Of a stretch of 64,000 nucleotides of DNA, positions 47,961-61,330 are shown piece by piece. The position numbers and the translations under genes were made by a program. The notes beneath the pieces were generated by a model that saw only the letters and a list, made by a program, of their open reading frames with translations, had not been told where the DNA came from and did no database searches. How positions within the stretch are numbered: position 1 is the stretch's first letter; every line of letters begins with the position of its first letter. This DNA comes from Halichondria panicea (lineage: Eukaryota > Porifera > Demospongiae > Suberitida > Halichondriidae): NCBI RefSeq assembly GCF_963675165.1, contig NC_087381.1:4775378-4839377 (forward strand). The letters run 5' to 3'.

Positions 47961-48741
47961 TACCATACCCTCGCGAAAATAAGCCCATCTTGAATAAACG
48001 CCCATCCCCTCTTTTGCTTCGAAGTTCTTGCACAAGGGTATTTTCACTCGATTATAAGCCCACCCAGAATGAAGAGTTTGAGCATGCGCAGTAGCTAAAT
48101 GCCACATGTTGACTATACATTTTTTAGCCTCCTTCGCAGCCTCTCCTTTTTCTGTTCTTTGTCACAGAAAATTGGAGGAACAAAGAAAGAAAGAAGGAAG
48201 CGACAAAGAAAAAGGAGAGCCTGCCTTGCTAAGTCGCGTGATCCCCTACTGACGTAGACAAATTTTAACGAGCGTGGGCGAGAGAAAACCTCAATAACTG
48301 TCCTCCCACACAGTACTTGGAGCGCATTTACCAGGAACATAATCTGTTATGAACATGAACAGTACAGTACAGTACAGTAGAATCAGCCTTCGTGAGACCT
48401 TTAGTCAGTAGAGAAAGTATGAAAGACTAGAGTAGAGTAGACTATACTGCTGTAATAATTATATCTACTAGTTAAGTGGGTCTGTTCTGAACTCAGGAAA
48501 AAAACTGAGCTAAATTTAGATATAGATCTTTAGTCTTTAGTCTTTACTAGGTAAGCCCTCGTCTACGATGTCTCCACGCTTGATTCTGGCTTACTATCTT
48601 TTTTTTTTTTTTTTTTTAATAATAATACTTATTGCAAGTGAGAAGACAAAAGACAAAAGACAAAACAAAAAAACAAACCAAGAAAAAACAACAAAAACAT
48701 GTGACATAATTTTATAAAGTTCCTGGGTGAAAACACATGTT

Positions 48742-49475
48742 TCAGACCGATAGCACCCGGCCTTCTTGAGTTGCTAGGTCAATAGTGCCAGTGTCTAAGG
48801 CCTTCCATGGTGTGGTGGTGGTGAATGACTTCCTAGAGCCTCTGATGCACATAATCTCTGATCTTATGAGGGAGAAATTTAGCCTACACCTCATCCAATT
48901 CAGAGTTGTGCTGTATGTTTTGTCCTGTTTCTCTGCCAGCATTGAAGCTAGTTTCTTGTAGACAATATCTGCAGCCGGACCCATACCTCCAGCAGCAGAG
49001 AAAACCAAAGGCGTAAACGATCCATGTTCGACTTCTCTTACACGCTGTTCATGAGCTCTCTTCTTCTCCATCTCGTTTCTTCTGTAGCTCTGGGCCATGG
49101 TGGAGCGGCGATAGGTAGGTGCGTACGGGTTGAAGACCCTGACGTCAAAAAATGCACTCTGTCTATCGTTGCTCCAGAAGCTCTGGGCCACAACATCAAG
49201 GCGAGCTCGCGGTTGGTTGTCCTAAGTTGGAACTGCTCTTCCGTCACAGGCTGTAAGGTTGGTTCAATACCCACATCTGGACATACTTCGCTCATAAGAT
49301 TTGCTGTGATGTTGCGTATTTCATTATGTCTTATTGTTGGAAATCCTCCCCTAGAGCAGCTGAGTGCATGCTCTACTGTGAAGTGAAGTCCACAGACACA
49401 GTGAGAGGGTAGGTTCTGAGGCCGCCAGCCGTACCTGAGGCAAAGAGCATCTCTGAAGGCTCCCTTGTGTAGCAT
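48742..49475 (-). pseudogene. LINE C-terminal CCHC motif and restriction-like endonuclease
   Basis: The frame 49475-49038 has CVCGLHFTVEHALSC (CCHC-type) and GGFPTIRHNEIRN. A shift near 49180 leads to the frame 49191-48742 with FFDVRVFNPYAP and EQRVREVEHGSFTPLVFSA. In this family the D-V-R-V strand carries the catalytic Asp/Arg of a PD-(D/E)XK fold. The endonuclease would nick target DNA to prime reverse transcription. It is broken here. Confidence 0.75.
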
Positions 49476-51390
49476 GAAACCATGCTCTGCAATAGGCAGC
49501 GCTGTTATCCAGCTTGAGGTACCCTTCTCTGAGCATTATTCCAACCATTTTTTTTCAAATTGTTTGGTAGTTCTTCATTTAGCTCACTTGCTGTCCTGGC
49601 TTCCATCTGTCGGCGGAATTTTTTGGCATTGTTCCTCAGTCTGGCTTGCTCTTGCTTCATTGTAGATTCGTATATATCGGATTGGTCAAGTATCAGGCTG
49701 ACTAGTGGTGCTGAGATTGACATGCTCATCGTGAACTGACCAGGGCTTGTTTCACACGGGTTTGCTATACCAAGTCCCCCATGGCGGGCTGGGAGTGCCA
49801 TTATCTGTCTTTCCAGATCACCAAAGGCATTCTGTCCAGTAAAAAGACTGTCCTTATTGTTTCTTCTAGTGGCTTAAGGAGGTTAGCAATGCCTGGGGTG
49901 GTTCGAGCCAAATATGTCCATTTACTAGCGAAACCATGTGTGAAAGCAGCGAAAGCACTGTGAGGTTGGGTGGTGGCTATTGAAGAGAGGCTTTTCAGTT
50001 CTTCTACCCAGGTGTCAACCTTCTGTTGGACGTAAGTATCCAGGAAGGACTGCTTTCCGATTGCTGAGCCTAGGTATCTCTGGCCTCCCTCAGATATACG
50101 GACTTCCGTGTTTCCAAACATTTCATTTGCTTTAATTTGGCATCCATTTTTCACCACAAGCCACGTTTTGGATGCATTTGGATAATATCCATAGTCTGGG
50201 CCGATGTTGTTAAGAGTATCCCACCATTTTCTTAGGCTGTGGAGGTCACCAGATGCTGAGGCATCATCTGCAAACCATACTTGTTTGGTGTGTTCCTTAC
50301 TTAGCTTCTTGATAATAGGGTTGGTGGCTATGGCGTACATTTCCATTGCCAGTGGGTCTCCTTGGGTCGTGCCCTCTTGTGATAGTAATGTTTCTCCACC
50401 AATAAACAAATTAATATCTTCTCTGTAGGTATTGATAAGGACTTTGGATAGTGGCGGGCAGAGTTTATGAATATTTCTGAGGGCAGTTTGTCTGTTGAGG
50501 GAGTTGAAAGCATTTGTCGCATCCACCATAAGGATGGCTTCAGTTTCTGAGTCTTCAAGGACCTGCCTCATCGCATGGACTGCTGCTTCACAGCCCGAGC
50601 GATGGCCAGCACACACCTGCAGGGGTCCGGCAGCTTGCTGGATGTCCTCATTTAGCACTCTTGCTATGGCTCTGTTGATGATTCTTTTAGAGACTTCCCC
50701 AATGCCAATTGGCCTCACACCCGGGCATTTGTCTAGAGCAATGAGGCGATATGCAACAAAAGCAGTCAAACCGGATGGGTCTACTAAAGTAGTACAGATT
50801 CTTCTGGCTGTGGCCGCCAGTGCTTCACATAGGTCGTTTGATGCACCTTTAAAAGAGGTACACAGCCGTTTCCACGAAGCAGCATCAAGGCCCGAGGGTT
50901 CTGCTGCACCGTCCATTCTCAGAACAGTGTCCCGAATCAAAGGGCCATTTATTTCCTCAAAAACAATCGGGTGTGGGTCTTCTACAGTGTAGTCTTGTTC
51001 CGTGATAGAGGTGATCTTGGGGGGCTGTTTTTGTGGGTGTTTTTCCACAAGTACATCTCGAACTGTCTTTGTGCTGTTAGGGTCATTCGGGCTTGCTGGA
51101 TTTTCCAGATTGAGTAAGCCTGTGCTGCCTGTGTTTGTGATAAGCCTCATCGCTGCACGCACTTTGCCCTCACTCATTAGCTTGGCAAACTTTTTTGCCA
51201 TTCTATCTTCTTGGTCTTGGTTTTGCTGAGGGGGCTGGTTTCTGTGGAGCTGTTTTTGAATAGATCTACCCTCATATAGCAAGTTGACAAGCTGTCCTTC
51301 AGACCAGAGTTTTAGTCGACGTTCAAGGTGTGAGGCATGTTCTTTCGCTTTAGACTTTGAGCTGGGTTTCTGGAGCAGTAATGCTGGCAT
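49351..51390 (-). pseudogene. LINE reverse transcriptase
   Basis: The main frame 51390-49801 has LLQKPSSKSKAKEHASH, fingers region YRLIALDKCPGVRPIGIGE, palm MVDATNAFNSLNRQ, QEGTTQGDPLAMEMYAIA and catalytic VWFADDASASG near 50265. It also has the thumb phrase TQPHSAFAAFTHGFASKW. It then stops at 49801 by a frameshift and continues in 49801-49505 (ALPARHGGLGIANP) and 49548-49351. The nearest relatives by pattern are the RLE LINEs common in sponge and coral genomes. It lacks an intact C-terminus. Confidence 0.88.
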
Positions 51391-51960
51391 ATAGTCATTG
51401 CAGCTTTCAAAGCAACACCTTCAAGTGCTGAGCCCTCTGCATAAGCCCTAAATAGGCGGGTCAGCTCACGGACAAAGGATTTTCCTGGTTTTCCTGATGG
51501 TACTTTGAAGAGATTTCTCCTCCAGTGGACAGCTTCATCATAAATTCTATTTAGATCACCCTTGAAATTCTGGCTATCTTCACATCCCCACACAAAATTT
51601 GGTTCTGAGATGGGTGTATAGCAAGGTAGTGGCTCTACTTCATGTTGACGGACATTTTGGGAGTCTGTTGAGGTGGGTTGGGTCGGGTCTTGCTCAGGCT
51701 CTGAATTGGAGGTATCTGGAGCAGTTAGATCCTCATCTGTCGGAGTAGTACTTGGTGTTTGATCATGAGCAGTAGTGGTAGTAGTGGTGGTAGTAGGGGT
51801 GATACCAGTAGGGTGTGCAGCATTCTGGCAAGAGCCTAGGCGGCTCGGGAGGCAATTTAGGCAACTTTTTTTGCCTTTACACAGGCACAATTTCCACATC
51901 GCCCAGTTCTGTTACACCTACAGCAGTTCACCATATCACTTCACTAGTACGTTGCTTCAG
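51312..51960 (-). pseudogene. LINE N-terminal region with Cys-rich motif
   Basis: Upstream of a frame change in an A-run near 51878, the minus strand reads CCRCNRTGRCGNCACVKAK. After it comes SCLNCLPSRLGSCQN, a Cys-cluster motif. The following Thr/Pro-rich segment and SFVRELTRLFRAYAEGSALE lead to the reverse transcriptase with another frame change near 51390. The Cys cluster probably binds nucleic acid. Confidence 0.75.
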
Positions 51961-52834
51961 AATTAGTATGAGCTCCTTAGTCAGTCAATTTTGCTATAGT
52001 AAGTGCTGTTCACTCTTTTGAGTGGCCACACAAAAAATAAGTTAAAATAAAATAAATAATAAATAAGATAAATAATTAAAAATTTGAAAGGAAAATCATC
52101 CTCTTTAGATTCACCCACTCAGCTCACTCTCTGTATACAGTCTACGATGCTAACAGCTTTTATGTTAGAGGTTGCAATGCGTAGGCTTCCTGTAGCTTTT
52201 TGCTCTGTCAGGCTCCGCCTAGCTAGTGATTGCCCACGTTCATTTTCACTCGTCTACCACTCGTCTACCGTCACGCGACTTAGCAAGGCAGGCTCTCCTT
52301 TTTCTTTGTCTCTTCCTTCTTTCTTTCTTTGTTCCTCCAATTAGTCCCGTATTTTATCTTATTGAACTATGACAAATAACAGAAAAAGGAGAGGCTGCGA
52401 AGGAGGCTATAAATTTTTAGTGAAGAAAGGTAGTAGCTAGTACGACTATACTCCTTGCTGGACCATGATCAGACATATAACTTTCTCTGTATGGATCTGT
52501 TTGCCCTTGAAGATGTATATGCAGGGAACAAGTAGTCCTATATGCAGAGAAAAGAAAACACAAAGTCCAAGAAAGTTATCACACAGGCCAATTTTGCAGG
52601 TCACCTTGCCTTGGTTTTCTGAAACAAAGTACCTGATAGCTGCTCTGTAGGAGTATGACCTACCATCCTTTGGGAAGTTTCTGCTACATCTGACATCGAC
52701 ACAAGTGACAAGCAACGAATAGAGTCAAGAGTCCACTTCTTCATGTTCATTCTCTTGTCATGCTTTAATCATACTCATGCATTAGTTTATAACATGTTCA
52801 GTGTTGCCAATGAAATGTTCATACTTAATTATAT

Positions 52835-53672
52835 CATAGATACACGAAAGAAAGGGATAGGCAACACCCAGCACTTCCGTTGGATGAGGCGAGAGTTGCT
52901 AAAAAGGGGCGTGTAATGAGCAAAAAGGGGTGTGTGCACTCAAAATGTCAGTAAAGATTAATAGTTTGTAGTATTATAGCAAACTTTGCTCTTGAGGAGA
53001 CACCAGATACACTTAGACATAGGCTATTAATCTTTTAGAGCTACTATATGCAAAGTGATGAGAAAGTGAGCTCCAAAGGGGGTGTCAGTACACTCTACAA
53101 ACCATAACAGGTCTGTTCCCAAGTCCTTTAAATGCCATCTCTTCGATCACACAACACAGATAAAGATATTTGTGTTCCACTTTCTAATACCTAAACTGTG
53201 TCTTAGAGCACTTCAAACTAGATTACCATGTACAGTAAGAGCAGGAGAGGTACACAAACTTTCTGGACTTCGGACAAACGTTTCATGGTGCTGCTACTAC
53301 TTCACTGCATTGAGAGCTGGAAAATATGCTTTGTTCCAAACACACTTTAATTCTGTGAAACGTACATGTTATAAAATTATTTCATATTGGAGATATAGGT
53401 ACATAAACTGACAAATCGGTGTTTTTTCACACAAATCAAGCTGAATAAAAGAAAGCTCGGCACTATCAGTAGTGCTGGGTGTATGTGTGCATGATGCCTG
53501 GTTGCTTTGAATTTCTCTTTTAGGCCCCCTACGAGAAAAATAAGCAGATATAGGGATCATTGTGTACTTTCTTGAGCGCAACTCGCCTCCAACCAGAGGG
53601 TGTGACGTCACACACTGCATTTACCTAGCATCACATGGGGCGTTGCCTATCCCTTTCTTTCGTGTATCTATG
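52835..53672. mobile_element. Non-autonomous TIR element, GGGATNGG family, 7-bp target duplication
   Basis: The left end CATAGATACACGAAAGAAAG and inverse right end form TIRs of about 31 bp. A perfect 7-bp direct repeat ATTATAT lies on each side (52828-52834, 53673-53679). The 109-codon open frame at 53082-53411 has no recognised domain. The same family at 61449-62665 also has a 7-bp duplication. Confidence 0.9.
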
Positions 53673-53879
53673 ATTATATAGAGCAAAGTGTAAACCTCGA
53701 TTTGAGGCCGCAGGTGGGCGTATATTCGAATGAAAACTCGCCGTTTGTGATTAAACACCCAGTCCCCTAATAAGCCTAGACTTCTTGCAGAAAAGGGTGG
53801 GTGTATTTTCGAGAGGGTATGGTACATGTGGTATCCTACTCCAACCTTACATTCGCTACAATCTCCCTCTCCCCTACAG

Positions 53880-54073
53880 TTGCTACAGAGGTGCCGTGTG
53901 TGCTCTCCTAGTCTACGATATTGCCCAACGCTTGACATACGAGAACATTGAACGATGGTTGAAGGATCTGAGAGATCATGCAGACCCTAACATTGTCATT
54001 ATGTTAGTGGGTAACAAATGTGACTTGAGACATCTCAGAGTAGTGCCCATAGAGGAGGCCAAGGCGTACGCAG
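53880..54073 (+). CDS. Rab11-like GTPase, exon 4 (G4 motif)
   Basis: This 194-bp exon encodes [37 protein letters not shown] and [18 protein letters not shown], with the NKxD guanine-specificity motif (NKCD). The conserved TSAYYRGAV is TSTCYRGAV. It ends in phase 1 with donor GTGGGT, ready for the ETSA exon. That exon is not found in the remaining 10 kb of the window. A matching exon stands at 3505-3588, far upstream. Confidence 0.92.
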
Positions 54074-54145
54074 GTGGGTATGCATGTGATGTGCATGTGG
54101 GCCCGTTTGTGTGAGGTGTGTACATGGGGGCCAACCTTTGACATA

Positions 54146-54553
54146 TACGGTCAGGGTTTCATCCAGGATTTTAAGTTTGGGGAGGAAGTTTGAAAAGAAA
54201 CCGCGCGCGATAGCGTGAAAATTGTTGAGGCCACGCCCACTTCTGATCACCACACCTCCTATTTGGTTGTTGGTGCCTATTAGTGATGTACTCTGGCAAC
54301 TCCATGTAACTTGGTATGCTGGTTTGAAATTGTGGACCGTATCTATCTATTTAGAAACTATACATGTACTAAACAAAAACAATGGATAGATTTGTGGTAA
54401 GACTATAGGTGATGACCAATCATCCTCTATAGCAAAGCTACATGTAGCAAAAGACTGTGTCTATTTTGGTTATAGTGCCCCCCCCCCTCTCTCCCTCTCT
54501 CCCTTTCTCCCTCTTCTCCTATCTTCTCCCCACTAGATGAAACCCTGACGGTA
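54146..54553. repeat. MITE with GTCAGGGTTTCATC ends
   Basis: The left end GGTCAGGGTTTCATCCAGG and right end GATGAAACCCTGACGG are inverted. A C/T-rich tract (about 54480-54530) precedes the right end. A 60-bp miniature with the same AGGGTTT/AAACCCT ends is at 3643-3703. Confidence 0.6.
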
Positions 54554-54633
54554 ACATAATTGATACCCAAATCAATTTTATCTGTGTACAACCTTATAAT
54601 TATATGAAGCTATAGTACCTTTATAATAATTAT

Positions 54634-55743
54634 GGGTCATTCCATATCAATTCAACGAAATTTAAAACGTGATGTCTTCAGAATTCCACGAAACTTGGTA
54701 CATGTGTGAGGAATGGTATGGTAACATATCAGAAAAAATTTGGGGTTTGTAAACAATATGGCTTCTGAGATTGAAAATGCAGAAATTCTCCACTTTTAGA
54801 AACTGGCTGTTGTTAGTTAAACTGTAACTTTCTAACCATTAACATTCAAGACTAAAAATGTATATCATGTTGTTGCCTAAGAAATTCCGCATCATTTGGT
54901 ATATTGTATGGCTTCACTTAATACATTTTAGATATTTCATCTAATTAGTATCCTTCGAACTCTGACTTCTCGAAAAGCGCTGTTTTTTTCCCTGTAATTT
55001 TTTGTGTATCATGTTCCTCATACCATTCTCTTGAAGTGTGACAAGTTTGGTTTTGGGATTCCAATGGGATCATGAGATATGTTGTGGGATGTAGTGTGAT
55101 TTGGGCAATATTTGTGGTTTCAGAGAATAAACAGTCCTTCTTTGTTGCTTCACACATAGCTTACTTACTAAGGAAAAGTGCACAGTAACAATTGGGAATG
55201 CAGAAAGGCTTTGCAACATTTTTTTAAGGACTGTTTATTCTCTAAAACCACAAATATTGCCCAAATCACACTACATCCACAACATATCTCCTGATCCCAT
55301 TGGAATCCCAGAATCAAACTTGTCACACTTCAAGAGAATTGTATAAGGAACATGATACTCAAAAAAGTATAGAAAAAAACAGCGTTTTTTGAGAAGCCAG
55401 ACTTCAAAGAACACTAATTAGATGGAATACCCAAACTTTATCTAGTGAAGCCATACAACATACCAAATGATGCAGAATTTCTTAGGCAACAAGATGATAT
55501 ACATTCTTAGTCTTAAATGTTAATGGTTAGAAAGTTACAGTTTAACTAACAGCAGCCAGTTTCTAAAAGTGGGGAAATTCTGCATTTTTTAATTAACTTA
55601 ATCTCAGAAGCCATAATTATTGTTTACAAACCCAACATTTTTTCTGAGATGTTATCATACCATTCCTCACACATGTACCAAGTTTCGTGCAATTCTGAAG
55701 ACGTCACGTTTTAAATTTCTGTTGAATTGATATGGAATGACCC
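54634..55743. mobile_element. 1.1-kb fold-back element with about 500-bp arms
   Basis: The left arm 54634-55140 is an almost complete inverse of 55228-55743, with a loop of about 90 bp. The outer ends are GGGTCATTCCATATCAATTC and inverse. Differences are scattered single bases and short indels. Its transcripts would form a long double-stranded RNA. No coding sequence. Confidence 0.9.
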
Positions 55744-55785
55744 ATATGTGGTTGCATGGGTATTCAGTTATGACCACCATAATTA

Positions 55786-56275
55786 TGCCTCAGGTATACG
55801 GTAGTGTGTGCGTGCGTCGACTGTTTCAGCTGCTCAAGGATCAATAAAGTGCAAGTAAGAGTTTCTACAGGCTTCTAGTCATGTTTTCTTGGCTTGGTAT
55901 TTGTGGATTTACAAAATAAAGCTTCATTCTCAAGTTACGCCTACTTGAAATGTCATTGCAGCCTTTTCAGAAGAGTGCGTATTTAGCAAAACTTGTTCGC
56001 TGAGTGTTGCTACTCTGCTTAGTATAGTTAGCTCTGTACTAGACCGCTAGCTATTGGTAGCTGCAAGAGTGAGAACAACAATCATCGTCGATCATTACCC
56101 ACGCTTTGAGTTTCCCTGTGATACTGGATTCTGCATGCAGCAAACAAAATTAAAAATGTTCATCATGATAATTATAATCAATGTGTGTATAAAAATTAGC
56201 TATTAGTAGCTTTATGTTATGTAGCTTTGGCACCTCCACCGAGGCACCAGCACCCGCGGTACTTTCATTATAATT
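55786..56275 (+). repeat. TGCCTCGG-family arm
   Basis: It starts TATGCCTCAGGTATACGG and runs through GCTGCTCAAGGATCAATAAAG, AGCCTTTTCAGAAGAGTGCG and CACCTCCACCGAGGCACCAG. Only a short GTGTGTGCGTGCG stands where other copies have long microsatellites. Confidence 0.75.
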
Positions 56276-57714
56276 GTATACCGTGCATGATGCATGTATG
56301 GACTTAGCCTCAATCCCAGCCCCTTTCACTAGAGGGCCTGGTATCCACCATTTGCGCGTGGGTAGATTCAATAGTAAATATGTTAGTAAAATTATTAGTG
56401 TCAAGAGAGAGAAATTGCCGTCACAACTCTAGGCTCATTGATCTTACTGAGATGGTATCAAACAAGCGCCTGGAAGCAAGTATATAGACTTGCCAGAGCC
56501 AGTCGGTATACTGACAGAAAAACGCCCACCACCGTGTACCACATGCAGTACCAAAGAAGACAAAACCTGACTTTTCAACACTGGAGAGAGCAAGAGCAGA
56601 AGAGAAGTAGAAGCCATCACAACAAAACTAGTCACTAAATAATAGTTAGACACTGTTTTGGAGGTGTCTATGGGATTTAGAAGTCCAAAGGCACTGATTT
56701 AGTATCCCGAGCGTAGCGAGGGTACTAAAGTGGCTGAGGGCTTCTAAATCACATGGACACCGACAAAACAGTGTCTAACTCATTTAGATACTAGTGCGCA
56801 AGCGTAAACCGCTTGACTACAATACAATTACTTGACAACGGAATACTAGGTATACTTTTGCAGGTATACTAAGTCCCATAGTATACCTGCTCTGAGGCAC
56901 TTTTCCCACGTACTTCCCATGTAGATCTTATCAACTAGTGTCTAAAGTCTATAATTATTTGTGTTGTGTTTGACCTTCATTAAGTTGTCATACCTTTGTC
57001 ATACTGCAATTCAAAGTTTCATATACCATTGGAATCCGCGTTAAAAAGCGCTTCTATCTATGCTGTAGAGCTGGTAAGCTCCAACCAGCTAAAAGTTAGC
57101 ATTTTCCAGTAGAAGTCCCAGGCATACTTGTCCACCACATAAAGCATAAATGAAGCCATAATTGACCACATAACTTCCGGCGTCGAACTCAACACAAATA
57201 GACTTTAGTCTAGGCCATAAATGTTGTAAGTATCTGTGTTATTTTATTAAAACTGCTATGATTTTGCGCAATGACATCATTGTAAAATATACAATAATTA
57301 TACTACACTAAGATATCTCGACCCCCCAAGTTTTGGGGCGATTGGACGCAGCCAAGCCGTCTTTCTCAATTGAGAACGGCCTGGGCTATGACCACCATAT
57401 AATCAGGGGCAGATCCAGGGGGTGGTTTTAAGGGGCTAAAGCCCCCTTTTTGAAAAAAACTTGTTAGTCTGAGGTTACAACAATTTTACCACCAACCTTG
57501 TTACTTATGCCTCATTTAAGGATGCTACTAGCTATAGCCAGTATATAAAGGATCTATAATTATAGGCTATAGCTAGACCGATATAGCTATACATGATATC
57601 AGGAGTATAGGCCTTCATTCTCTGCACTTTAAAGTAGATTTACAGTATTAAAATGGCTGTCATTTATTACTGGCTCACAACTTCAACAAAAATTATATAA
57701 ATTAATGGTTATTA
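56276..57714. other. No gene recognised; small palindromes
   Basis: A 136-bp fold-back at 56645-56780 has ends GTTAGACACTGTTTTG and inverse, around a centre with GAGCGTAGCGAGG. A G-rich hAT-like scrap (GGGGCAGATCCAGGGGGTGG) is near 57404. No exon or domain is supported in the open frames. Confidence 0.45.
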
Positions 57715-57748
57715 TGCCTCGGTGCGCATGCACAAGCGAGGTATACGG

Positions 57749-60638
<2,890 letters not shown>

Positions 60639-60730
<92 letters not shown>

Positions 60731-60739
60731 TGTGTGTGT

Positions 60740-60825
<86 letters not shown>
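60639..60825. repeat. (GT)n microsatellite with GG interruptions
   Basis: This is about 185 bp of GT units with a few GTGGTG interruptions on the other side of the CACTG element. The microsatellite was probably one tract split by the insertion. Confidence 0.95.
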
Positions 60826-60828
<3 letters not shown>

Positions 60829-61330
60829 CTGCTCAAGGATCAATAAAGTGGCAAGTAAGAGTTTCTACAGGTTTCTAGTCATGTTTTCTTGGATTTTAAT
60901 TCGTGGATTTGCAAAATAAAGCTTCGTTCGAGTTATGCCTACTTGGAATGCCATTGCAGCCTTTTCAGAAGAGTGCGTAGCAAAACTTATTCACCGAGTG
61001 TTGCTACTCTAATTAGTACTTATAGCTCTGCACTATAACGCTAGCTATTGGTAGCTGCAAGAGTGAGAAGAGAGCTCCAAGGCTCTGCTGACTTGCAGCC
61101 ATTAATTTTAGACTTGAACTTTTGGCATAGATAATTTTTAACAACAGTCATCGTCGATCATTATACCCACTCTTTGTGATTCTGGATTCTGCATGTGCAG
61201 CAAGCCAAATGTTTAATAATCGTGATCAATGTGTGTATAAAGGCTAGCTATATATTAGTAGGTTATGTAGCTTTGGCACCTCCACCGAGGCATCAGCACC
61301 CACGGTGCTTTCATTATCTAAGCACAACCC

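Larger units (their letters stand above)
48599..51965 (-). mobile_element. LINE with restriction-like endonuclease (R2-type organisation), frameshifted
   Basis: On the minus strand the order is: N-terminal Cys-rich motif, reverse transcriptase, CCHC motif and PD-D/E-type endonuclease, then an A-run at the 3' end (T-run 48599-48617 on plus). The single-protein order with the endonuclease after the reverse transcriptase is that of R2/NeSL-type LINEs. At least five frameshifts break it. The exact 5' end and target duplication were not found. Confidence 0.85.
48125..52409. mobile_element. DNA element with about 150-bp TIRs, hosting a LINE
   Basis: The left end TAGCCTCCTTCGCAGCCTCT and the right end, its inverse, pair through CTCTCCTTTTTCT, GAAAGAAAGAAGGAAG and GCCTGCCTTGCTAAGTCGCG. 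The pairing continues for about 150 bp with one 25-bp indel. No transposase of its own is visible. The LINE occupies most of the inside. Confidence 0.72.
47961..53824. mobile_element. TIR element in Rab intron 3, split by younger elements
   Basis: The left end TACCATACCCTCGCGAAAAT and right end TTTTCGAGAGGGTATGGTA are inverted. The residual sequence matches the uninterrupted copy at 603-1354. Two other elements have inserted (48125-52409 and 52835-53672), the first of which contains a LINE. Confidence 0.7.

Noticed and set aside
50495-50992. Plus-strand open frames across 49024-52344
   Set aside because: They are antisense shadows of the LINE reverse transcriptase on the minus strand.
53082-53411. 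109-codon open frame in the 7-bp-duplication element
   Set aside because: No domain recognised and the element is otherwise non-coding.
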